Source: Wukongarchaeum sp048886645 (GTDB lineage: Archaea; Asgardarchaeota; Wukongarchaeia; Wukongarchaeales; Wukongarchaeaceae). Taken from it: DNA of 5,356 bases. The notes under the pieces were generated by a model that was given only the letters and a program-made list of their open reading frames with translations, made no database searches and was not told the DNA's origin. Of the stretch, positions 1 to 4,446 are shown one piece after another (the stretch's first letter is position 1; every line of letters begins with the position of its first letter). Location: NCBI GenBank assembly GCA_048886645.1, contig JBHLKN010000103.1:1-5356 (forward strand), written 5' to 3'. A program made the translations under genes and the position numbers.

Positions 1-272
1 CCTTCTGTGCTTTCTTCAAACATGAGTTGCATGCCTAAACATATACCAAGCACGGGTTTTCCTGAACTTATTTCTTCAAAAAGAGGTTCTTTTAATAGAT
101 TTAAGTTTTTCACAGCATCCTCAAAAGCTCCAACACCTGGAAGAATGATAGAATCAGCTTCCCTAAAATCCTTTGAAGCTGAAGTTATCTTCGTTTTAGT
201 TCCAGCAAATTCCAATCCACGAGATATACTTCTCAAATTTCCTATACCGAGATCTAGGATGGCTGTAAACAT
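1..272 (-). CDS. hisH: HisH, imidazole glycerol phosphate synthase glutaminase subunit (partial, C-terminus off the left edge)
   Basis: HisH hydrolyses glutamine and channels ammonia to HisF, which builds the imidazole ring and releases AICAR; the complex is cytoplasmic. Translating the minus strand from 272 gives 90 complete residues of an N-terminal class I glutamine amidotransferase. The start is MFTAILDLGIGNLRSI, residues 43-50 are ILPGVGAF, and residues 76-81 are GICLGM with Cys78 as the nucleophile. The catalytic His and Glu would lie beyond the edge, since family members are about 200 residues. The ATG at 270-272 is the only sensible start: it gives the usual HisH N-terminus, and an AAGGGGA Shine-Dalgarno-like run lies about 10 nt upstream. 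The gene starts 30 nt after the hisB stop on the same strand, so it is almost certainly co-transcribed. hisA or hisF may follow outside the window. PdxT was considered, but the motif spacing fits HisH and the neighbour is hisB. Confidence 0.95.
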   Translation of the reverse strand, partial: MFTAILDLGIGNLRSISRGLEFAGTKTKITSASKDFREADSIILPGVGAFEDAVKNLNLLKEPLFEEISSGKPVLGICLGMQLMFEESTE

Positions 273-302
273 TACTATAATTTCCCCTTTCCTCAACTTA
301 AT

Positions 303-890
303 TTAAAGGATGCCCTTAGTGCTCGGAATCTCTTTTCTTTTTGGGTCTATGCTTAAAGCTTCACGTAAAGACAAAGCCAAACCCTTAAAAACAGCTTCAA
401 TTTTGTGGTGATCGTTCTCACCATACAATACTTCAGCGTGCAAGTTTATTCTTAAAGATTGGGAAAAGGATCTTAAGAAATGTTCTAAATCCTCTACAGG
501 AAGCCCCTCAACTGTTTTCAAATCGGTCTTTAAGCGTAAAATAGAGTAAGGTCTCCCTCCAAGGTCTAAGACCACTCTTGCAAGGGCATCATCCATAGGG
601 ACCAAAGCGTACCCAAACCTTTTAATGCCTATCCGATCGCCAAGGGCTTTATCTATCGCTTCTCCCAGTGTTATAGCAACATCTTCAACAATATGGTGGG
701 TTAAGTCTCCCTCTGCCTCCACCTTCAAATCTATTAGGGAGTGTTTGCTTAGGGTTCCCAGCATGTGGTTTAGAAAACCTACACTGGTGTTTACTTCAAA
801 GCTTCCCTTACCTTCTAAATCTACCTCGATAACAATTTTTGTTTCTTTGGTTTTACGGATCTTTTTACCGGTTCTTGAACTTTTAGCCAA
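303..890 (-). CDS. hisB: HisB, imidazoleglycerol-phosphate dehydratase (monofunctional)
   Basis: This cytoplasmic Mn-dependent enzyme converts imidazole glycerol phosphate to imidazole acetol phosphate in histidine synthesis. The 195-residue product spans the whole family, from a basic N-terminus to the canonical ending IPSTKGIL. It shows the internal duplication of the fold. The first half has VGFLNHML (37-44) and HHIVEDV (65-71); the second has HAEVLYGENDHHKIEA (151-166). The two HHxxE motifs (H65/H66/E69 and H161/H162/E165) supply metal ligands. The loop before the first motif is short: GDLTHH replaces the common GDLHIDDHH. The start is TTG at 888-890, supported by a GGAGGT 8 nt upstream; the next in-frame ATG is at residue 43, inside the fold. 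The gene overlaps the end of the HAD gene by 8 nt, implying translational coupling. No phosphatase domain is fused, unlike enterobacterial HisB. Confidence 0.97.
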   Translation of the reverse strand: MAKSSRTGKKIRKTKETKIVIEVDLEGKGSFEVNTSVGFLNHMLGTLSKHSLIDLKVEAEGDLTHHIVEDVAITLGEAIDKALGDRIGIKRFGYALVPMDDALARVVLDLGGRPYSILRLKTDLKTVEGLPVEDLEHFLRSFSQSLRINLHAEVLYGENDHHKIEAVFKGLALSLREALSIDPKRKEIPSTKGIL

Positions 891-1782
891 GTTTTAATAC
901 CTCCAATAACGCTTCAGGGAGCCTAGTTACATCTTCTATCACTATATCTGCCCCGATAGCTTTAAACTGCTTTAAAGCTTCTTCCCTATTAAAAGAGGCA
1001 GAAAGAATACAAACACTAATACACTTACCATAATTTTTAGCCATTATCAAATCACTTATAGTGTCACCCACATATATTGAAGGCTCAGTATACCCCGCCT
1101 TTTCAAGTTTTTTAAAAGTTAAATCAAGGGTATAAGGATGAGGTTTTTCCTTACCTTTTGGCGCGTCATGCATAAAAAACAAAGCTGTTTTCTCAAAGTA
1201 TTTGAGGATGCTAAACTTCTCTAAACTGTAAAGCGCTTGATCCCGGGGTCTTCCAGAGGTTATACCAAACCCTCTAATACCCATATTTATGAGTTGTTCG
1301 AAGAGTTTTGGCTTGGCCATAAGTTTTTCATTCTCAATCATTCCCTTCACTGGCGTGTTTTTTGAAGGTTTGTCGCCGTAGAACCGTTCATAAAGGTCGG
1401 CTCCAAGATAGATCTCCTCAAACCTTTTAACGATAAACCCTGAATCAATAAGCTCTCTCAACTTTGGAAAACTGTCACCTAAAAACGGCCTAATTTCCAT
1501 CAATATTTTGTTCACGTCCGCTTTTTGTTCCACAGCAATTTCTAAAAATTTGGAAAACTCCAACCCAGAAAGAGCGTAAGCTACCGCTGTCTGTGTTAAA
1601 ATCCAATCATTATTAAAAATCCCAGTATCCTTAAGCAACTGAACATCCTGAAAACTCAAACTTTTATTTACTACTCCAAACTCCTCAGAAAGAACTACTT
1701 CGAAAGTCGTTATAACCGCCTGACGATAACTCTCAGTAACCTCTACAAGAACACCATCCATATCAAAACTAACCCTTGCCAA
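883..1782 (-). CDS. HAD-superfamily phosphatase in the his operon, candidate histidinol-phosphate phosphatase
   Basis: This 299-residue soluble HAD hydrolase keeps all four catalytic motifs. Motif I is FDMDGVL (6-12), with D7 as nucleophile and D9 as general acid/base. Motif II is ITSGRP (174-179), motif III is KPHP (213-216), and motif IV is VGDTISD (238-244) with its two Mg-binding acids. The roughly 160 mostly helical residues between motifs I and II are a large C1-type cap, placing it in HAD subfamily I, and it resembles the IA 'hypothetical 1' group from memory. Phosphatase chemistry is therefore likely. The substrate is inferred only from context: it is the first gene before hisB and overlaps it by 8 nt, and histidine synthesis needs a histidinol-phosphate phosphatase. 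The start is TTG at 1780-1782, with GGAGA 10 nt upstream; the N-terminus MARVSFDMDG leaves no room for a later start, since motif I begins at residue 6. A housekeeping phosphatase of other specificity is possible. Confidence 0.85.
   Translation of the reverse strand: MARVSFDMDGVLVEVTESYRQAVITTFEVVLSEEFGVVNKSLSFQDVQLLKDTGIFNNDWILTQTAVAYALSGLEFSKFLEIAVEQKADVNKILMEIRPFLGDSFPKLRELIDSGFIVKRFEEIYLGADLYERFYGDKPSKNTPVKGMIENEKLMAKPKLFEQLINMGIRGFGITSGRPRDQALYSLEKFSILKYFEKTALFFMHDAPKGKEKPHPYTLDLTFKKLEKAGYTEPSIYVGDTISDLIMAKNYGKCISVCILSASFNREEALKQFKAIGADIVIEDVTRLPEALLEVLKLG
899..904 (-). promoter_or_regulatory. Shine-Dalgarno site fixing the TTG start of hisB
   Basis: The minus strand reads GGAGGT here, a full anti-SD match, followed by an 8-nt spacer and TTG at 890. 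It lies inside the last codons of the upstream HAD gene, so hisB needs no separate promoter. Confidence 0.8.
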
Positions 1783-1792
1783 AAAAACGCTG

Positions 1793-1797
1793 TCTCC
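1793..1797 (-). promoter_or_regulatory. Shine-Dalgarno site of the HAD gene
   Basis: The minus strand reads GGAGA, followed by a 10-nt spacer (CAGCGTTTTT) and the TTG start at 1782. It supports TTG initiation and a leadered transcript. Confidence 0.65.
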
Positions 1798-1827
1798 TAA
1801 ACTGAATTTTAAAAGTAAGAGAAAACA

Positions 1828-1844
1828 AATATAAAAAATTTAAC
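1828..1844 (-). promoter_or_regulatory. Archaeal BRE/TATA promoter of the HAD-hisB-hisH operon
   Basis: The minus strand has GTTAAA (1844-1839), matching the archaeal BRE pattern RNWAAW, then a T-run leading into TTTATATT (1835-1828). A TATA centre near 1832 predicts transcription starting near 1805, about 8 nt before the Shine-Dalgarno site and 23 nt before the TTG. No second promoter is evident in the operon. The T-rich strand here could also help end transcripts from the toxin gene upstream. Confidence 0.55.
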
Positions 1845-1876
1845 AAAGTCCAACAACTTTTAGATGTTACATTCAA

Positions 1877-2285
1877 TTAAACATTTGGAGGTTCTAATCG
1901 TTTTACGTCTGGTAAAGAATCAAAATCCTTATCGTAGGAGATTATTTTTTCAAGTTTTAAACGTTTCATTGCTTGATAGGTTGTTGCATCGTCGAAATCA
2001 AACCCAAATAGTTCCATAAACTTCGTAGCTTTTATCTTATCTAGTAATGAGAGCAAATAAACTTCTAAACCTTTATAACCAAACAAAGAAGAGAGAAAGA
2101 CACGAAGGTCTTTAGGGGTTTTCCCCCCTATTTTCCATGACGATTATTATAGCGTCTATTAAAAAGTCTGTAATCACCCCCCTTAAACCCCCATTCTGAA
2201 CCCTTTTTAAGAAACCCTCACAATCATTAGCCTTATCTTGGTCAAGTGCAAGTTCTAAAAAGATATTCGCATCTATAAAATACAT
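1877..2285 (-). pseudogene. vapC: VapC-like PIN-domain toxin, frameshifted
   Basis: VapC toxins are Mg-dependent RNases held inactive by VapB. Translation from ATG 2285 begins MYFIDANIFLELALDQDK, a PIN N-terminus with catalytic Asp5, but stops at TAA 2112-2114 after 57 residues. The rest of the domain continues one frame over down to 1877, with GFDFDDATTYQAM and IISYDKDFDSLP carrying the C-terminal PIN acids. Both frames are open together only over about 2112-2143, where the sole homopolymer is a G6 tract (2128-2123). Removing one G gives a continuous 135-residue protein with D5, D98/D99 and D118 in place, a normal VapC length. The acid usually found mid-domain is not clear (D40, D44 or E51). 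The start overlaps the vapB stop as TAATG. The lesion may be a real knockout, a slippage switch or a homopolymer sequencing error. The 69-codon C-terminal frame starting at a TTG at 2086 is not thought to be an independent gene. Confidence 0.85.
2113..2130. repeat. GC inverted repeat containing the vapC frameshift tract
   Basis: The plus strand reads TAGGGG, TTTTCC, CCCCTA: a perfect 6-bp inverted repeat with a 6-nt loop. The G6 run of the vapC coding strand forms one arm and part of the loop. Such a structure inside an otherwise AT-rich gene favours slippage by polymerases and also sequencing error. Confidence 0.7.
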
Positions 2286-2572
2286 TATTTTTTCATCTCT
2301 TCCAAAAGTTTTTTAGCCCTCATCTTTGAAGCTTCATGTTGAAGGATTACTCCTGGTTCCTTCACATAGCTAAGCATACCTCTAATAGCCTTAACAGGAT
2401 CTTCTGGGACATCGATCTCTTCCACATCTTTCTCATATTCTAAAACCCATCTTTGAATAGCTTGAGCACCTGCTTTACTGATGGCTCCTTTCCTATAACC
2501 ATAGACCTCCATAGAAACCTTTCTAAAGCGTTTGTCTAAGTTTTCAGGAAGATAAATTTTAATTACTTTCAA
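2285..2572 (-). CDS. vapB: VapB-like antitoxin, ribbon-helix-helix type
   Basis: This 95-residue antitoxin is predicted to bind and neutralise the adjacent PIN toxin and to repress its own operon. Residues 1-45 look like a ribbon-helix-helix DNA-binding domain: MKVIKIYLPENLDKRF is the strand and first helix, and GYRKGAISKAGAQAIQRWV leads into the second. Residues 56-95 (from PEDPVKAIRGML to the lysine-rich end) resemble the toxin-binding tail of archaeal VapB proteins, including LQHEASKMRAKKLL. The start is TTG at 2570-2572 with GAGGT 7 nt upstream; the ATG at 2577-2579 is in another frame and stops after six codons. The stop overlaps the vapC ATG by one base (TAATG), the usual coupled arrangement. 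The frame is undamaged, in contrast to its toxin. The family is assigned from memory of archaeal VapB proteins; an uncharacterised RHH regulator is the alternative. Confidence 0.8.
   Translation of the reverse strand: MKVIKIYLPENLDKRFRKVSMEVYGYRKGAISKAGAQAIQRWVLEYEKDVEEIDVPEDPVKAIRGMLSYVKEPGVILQHEASKMRAKKLLEEMKK
2381..2397 (-). repeat. 17-bp direct repeat, copy A (inside vapB)
   Basis: The plus-strand sequence TCTAATAGCCTTAACAG occurs here, within the vapB codons for residues 58-64 (the DPVKAIR stretch), and again at 2631-2647, exactly 250 bp away. Flanking similarity continues at lower identity, which suggests the second copy derives from a vapB gene. Confidence 0.85.
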
Positions 2573-2579
2573 AAATCAT

Positions 2580-2584
2580 ACCTC
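2580..2584 (-). promoter_or_regulatory. Shine-Dalgarno site fixing the TTG start of vapB
   Basis: The minus strand reads GAGGT with a 7-nt spacer (ATGATTT) before TTG at 2572. The ATG inside the spacer is out of frame, so this site decides the start. Confidence 0.7.
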
Positions 2585-2588
2585 AAGG

Positions 2589-2620
2589 ACTTAAGAACTT
2601 AAAAACTTAAAAACTTTTAC
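2589..2620 (-). repeat. 8-bp tandem repeat upstream of vapB, possible promoter/operator
   Basis: On the plus strand four units start at 2589, 2597, 2605 and 2613: ACTTAAGA, ACTTAAAA, ACTTAAAA, ACTTTTAC. The last is degenerate. On the minus strand this gives TATA-like TTTTTAAG runs, preceded by GTAAAA (2620-2615), which fits the BRE pattern. Because vapBC operons are usually autoregulated, the array may be an antitoxin operator. The predicted transcription start would fall very close to the Shine-Dalgarno site, so the exact promoter remains uncertain. Confidence 0.4.
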
Positions 2621-2690
2621 TAAAAATGCTTCTAATAGCCTTAACAGAACCTATAAAACCAATCCTTGCCAAAAAACACTATATCCTGTC
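2607..2690 (-). pseudogene. Mosaic relic: vapB fragment joined to a start region resembling the HAD gene
   Basis: The minus strand carries a 21-codon frame (2672-2607) that starts at TTG with AGGA 10 nt upstream, begins MARIGF and ends SKSF. Its middle part (GSVKAIRSIF) matches vapB DPVKAIRGML in the same codon phase and includes a 17-bp exact copy (2631-2647) of vapB 2381-2397. Its front part and ribosome-binding region (about 2652-2686) align with 1761-1797, the start of the HAD gene: I count 31 identical bases in 38 columns with two gaps, including the exact run CCTTGCCAAAAAA. The best reading is the remnant of a rearranged second antitoxin gene. A short translated leader peptide ahead of vapB is an alternative. 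The HAD similarity may be partly a shared translation-start context, since several genes here begin TTGGC or ATGGC after an A/T-rich spacer. Confidence 0.4.
2631..2647 (-). repeat. 17-bp direct repeat, copy B (intergenic)
   Basis: This is an exact copy of TCTAATAGCCTTAACAG at 2381-2397. It lies between vapB and the regulator gene, inside the mosaic relic. Confidence 0.85.
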
Positions 2691-2726
2691 AAGCTTAAAA
2701 TCATATTGATACTTAGGTTTTATTAG

Positions 2727-3302
2727 TCACGCTATCGATTCACTGATGCTAATGGATCTTCGTTTCTCTATAATTCCTTTAAACCGCTGTTCTATCCTAT
2801 TAATAAGTTGCTCAAGTTCATCAATTGCTATATTGACCACATCAATCAACTCATCGAGAACTTGTAATGTATTTTTGGCTTCATTTGTTTCTTTCGTATT
2901 CTCACTCAGACTAAACCATTTGACACGAAGACTTTTAAGCATCTCTAATGATTGACGGGCGAATTTTAGTTGGGAGGTGAATGCTTTAAGATAGATATCT
3001 GGTATTGAAGTTGATTTGGCGCTGTATTTCCATTCTTTAGAACCTGAAACCCTTGATCGTTTCAATACTCCCCAATTTTCTTCTAGGGTTTTTAGGGTTC
3101 TTGATATTGTAGATACTGAAACATTTAGCTGTTCTGATAAATCTTTTTGAAGTTTAGGATGTTTATCGATAAGGAACATTGCGAAAAGTCGACCAATAAA
3201 CGGATTATCGCCTTTTTTGTCTACAAAATACTCAAATAATTCATAAAATTCCTCATGAAACTTTGCAAGATCTTTTTGGATGGTTTGTTTAAATTCTGGC
3301 AA
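2727..3302 (-). CDS. GbsR/MarR-like winged-helix transcriptional regulator
   Basis: This 191-residue protein is a likely dimeric DNA-binding regulator of the divergent ABC transporter. Residues 15-50 are an N-terminal helical lead (FYELFEYFVDKKG, then NPFIGRLFAMFLIDKHP), as in GbsR-type proteins. The helix-turn-helix covers about 50-76, with LQKDLSEQLNVSVSTISRTL as the helix-turn-helix core. A wing follows (80-97, rich in Lys/Arg/Ser). The C-terminal half (100-178) is helical and heptad-like (ELIDVVNIAIDELEQLINRI), suited to dimerisation. No ligand pocket can be named. The start is TTG at 3300-3302 with GAGGAG 8 nt upstream; the ATG at 3316-3318 is out of frame and soon stops. The head-to-head layout and the palindrome at 3368-3384 suggest it controls itself and the transporter. 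GbsR versus MarR versus another archaeal wHTH family is not settled. Confidence 0.8.
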   Translation of the reverse strand: MPEFKQTIQKDLAKFHEEFYELFEYFVDKKGDNPFIGRLFAMFLIDKHPKLQKDLSEQLNVSVSTISRTLKTLEENWGVLKRSRVSGSKEWKYSAKSTSIPDIYLKAFTSQLKFARQSLEMLKSLRVKWFSLSENTKETNEAKNTLQVLDELIDVVNIAIDELEQLINRIEQRFKGIIEKRRSISISESIA

Positions 3303-3310
3303 GATATCCG

Positions 3311-3316
3311 CTCCTC
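3311..3316 (-). promoter_or_regulatory. Shine-Dalgarno site of the regulator gene
   Basis: The minus strand reads GAGGAG, an 8-nt spacer (CGGATATC) and TTG at 3302. It decides the TTG start over the out-of-frame ATG that overlaps it. Confidence 0.75.
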
Positions 3317-3361
3317 ATTTACTGTATTGTATTCAACTATTTTTAAATCTATCGAAATTTG

Positions 3362-3373
3362 CATAAATTTTGC
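3362..3373 (-). promoter_or_regulatory. Candidate BRE/TATA promoter of the regulator gene
   Basis: On the minus strand GCAAAA (3373-3368) matches the BRE pattern RNWAAW and is followed at once by TTTATG (3367-3362). Transcription would begin near 3338, leaving a leader of about 36 nt that contains the GAGGAG site. The BRE is one half of the palindrome at 3368-3384. A weaker alternative is TTTAAAAAT at 3347-3339, but its predicted start would fall on the Shine-Dalgarno site. Confidence 0.4.
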
Positions 3374-3384
3374 AAATTGCAAAA
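3368..3384. promoter_or_regulatory. 17-bp perfect palindrome, likely operator shared by divergent promoters
   Basis: TTTTGCAA, a central A, TTGCAAAA: both 8-bp arms match exactly. It lies between the regulator and transporter genes and carries a BRE-like GCAAAA in each arm. A dimeric winged-helix protein bound here would block TFB/TBP access on both sides. The adjacent regulator (2727-3302) is the obvious candidate; that is inference. Confidence 0.6.
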
Positions 3385-3393
3385 CTTTATAAG
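3379..3393 (+). promoter_or_regulatory. BRE/TATA promoter of the ABC transporter operon
   Basis: GCAAAA (3379-3384) fits the archaeal BRE and is followed after one base by TTTATAAG (3386-3393). Transcription would start near 3416, giving a leader of about 90 nt. Further TATA-like runs at 3407-3413 and 3424-3431 could give shorter leaders, so the start site is not certain. Confidence 0.5.
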
Positions 3394-3435
3394 ATTAAGC
3401 AGTCAAAATATAATAGTAAAAAGTTTAATACATAG

Positions 3436-3467
3436 AATTCTAAAATAATTACGTTTTTTAGAGAATT
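3436..3467 (+). repeat. Imperfect inverted repeat in the transporter leader
   Basis: AATTCT+AAAA (3436-3445) can pair with TTTT+AGAATT (3456-3467), leaving a 2-nt bulge (AG, 3460-3461) and a 10-nt loop. All but two of the ten pairs are A-T, so an RNA hairpin would be weak. It may instead be a second protein-binding site. Confidence 0.25.
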
Positions 3468-3507
3468 ATGAGGTGTTAATTATATCCTAAAAATAAGAGG
3501 ACTAAAC

Positions 3508-4446
3508 ATGTCTAGTAGTTCTTCTCCGGTAATTGAGACACGGAATTTATCAAAGAGATTCAAAGAGGTGCAGGCAGTCTATAGACTAAACATGAAAGTT
3601 AATAAAGGCGAAATTTTCGGGTTCTTAGGACCTAACGGTGCTGGAAAGACCACAACACTCAAGATGATAATGGGGCTTATGTATCCCTCAGAGGGAGAGG
3701 TGTTTATTAACGGAAAAAGAGCTGGTGCTGATTCAGTTCATATTCGTAAAGATCTAAGCTATCTTCCTGAGCGAGTTTCATTCTATGACCATCTCACACC
3801 CTTGCAGACACTACATTTCCTCTGTGAATTAAAAGGTGCAGACAAATCCATTGCCAAACCACTCTTAAAAGAGGTCGGTCTCGCGGATAGAATGTATGAT
3901 GAAGTTGGAACATTCTCAAAAGGCATGGTTCAATTGCTAGGGATAGCCCAAGCAATGATTGGAAATCCTCCTATATACATTTTTGATGAACCAATGGGGG
4001 GTTTGGATGCGCGTTGGGTAAAGGTTATTAGAGAGAAAATCAGGGCACTAAATGAGCAAGGTGCCACGATACTTTTTTCATCACATATTCTAAGCGAGGT
4101 GCAAGGTCTTTGCGATAGAGTTGCAATAATCAACAAAGGTAAACTTGTAGCAGAAGATACATTAGCCAATTTAAGTAAACACCTGCACCTCAAACCCCGT
4201 CTTGAAATAACTATTACAGGGCTTAATGGAAAAGTACCAGATTTGCTTTCCAGTATTGAGGGTATTGATGCTGCTGATGCAAAAGGAGATAAACTAATTG
4301 TAACATGTGATGCTAAAGCTCGCCTCCAAATTATCATATCGCTAGCACAAGAAGGTATGGACATACAAGAATTCAGGACAATCGACCCCTCACTCGAAGA
4401 TGTATTTATGAAGGTTACATCATCTGAGGAAGAAGGTAGTATTTAG
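3508..4446 (+). CDS. ABC-2 type transporter, ATP-binding subunit
   Basis: This 312-residue cytoplasmic ATPase would power the membrane protein encoded next. Domains in order: Walker A GPNGAGKTTT (41-50); the Q-loop region YLPERVSFYDHLT (85-97), where Glu88 occupies the usual Gln position as in some ABC-2 ATPases; a signature reading FSKGMVQ (136-142) in place of LSGGQ; Walker B IYIFDEP (156-162) with catalytic Glu161; D-loop GGLD (164-167); and switch His193 in SSHILSE. Residues 228-312 form a C-terminal extension ending PSLEDVFMKVT (294-304), typical of the CcmA/NosF/NatA-like group of exporters. The ATG at 3508 has GAGG 7 nt upstream. The stop TAG is immediately followed by the permease ATG, so both subunits are coupled. 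The substrate is unknown; drug, lipid, peptide or metal-related export all fit the family. Confidence 0.95.
   Translation: MSSSSSPVIETRNLSKRFKEVQAVYRLNMKVNKGEIFGFLGPNGAGKTTTLKMIMGLMYPSEGEVFINGKRAGADSVHIRKDLSYLPERVSFYDHLTPLQTLHFLCELKGADKSIAKPLLKEVGLADRMYDEVGTFSKGMVQLLGIAQAMIGNPPIYIFDEPMGGLDARWVKVIREKIRALNEQGATILFSSHILSEVQGLCDRVAIINKGKLVAEDTLANLSKHLHLKPRLEITITGLNGKVPDLLSSIEGIDAADAKGDKLIVTCDAKARLQIIISLAQEGMDIQEFRTIDPSLEDVFMKVTSSEEEGSI

Noticed and set aside
7..306. Plus-strand open frame of 99 codons opposite hisH
   Set aside because: It is antisense to a clearly recognisable HisH, shows no domain-like features and has no convincing ribosome-binding site.
625..897. Plus-strand open frame of 90 codons opposite hisB
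   Set aside because: It mirrors the HisB coding sequence; its serine/proline-rich composition is typical of an antisense shadow.
1836..1876. Dedicated transcription terminator after vapC
   Set aside because: The T-rich run on the minus strand coincides with the BRE/TATA of the HAD operon, and no separate stem or longer U-tract can be distinguished.
1877..2086. A separate 69-codon gene starting at TTG 2086
   Set aside because: It begins in the middle of a PIN domain, has no Shine-Dalgarno site, and joins perfectly to the upstream half once one G is removed.
2123..2192. G-quadruplex formed by the vapC G-tracts
   Set aside because: Only three long G runs are seen and the third lies about 50 bases away, so a stable intramolecular quadruplex is not supported.
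2746..2955. Plus-strand open frame of 69 codons opposite the regulator
   Set aside because: Antisense to the wHTH gene, with a low-complexity Ser/Leu-rich translation and no start signals.
3303..3507. Small RNA gene, tRNA or CRISPR element in the largest intergenic region
   Set aside because: No cloverleaf, no spaced identical repeats and no GC-rich structured segment were seen; divergent promoter elements explain the region.
3930..4364. Minus-strand open frame of 144 codons opposite the ABC ATPase
   Set aside because: The ATPase frame is certain from Walker A, Walker B and the H-loop; the antisense frame has no recognisable motif.
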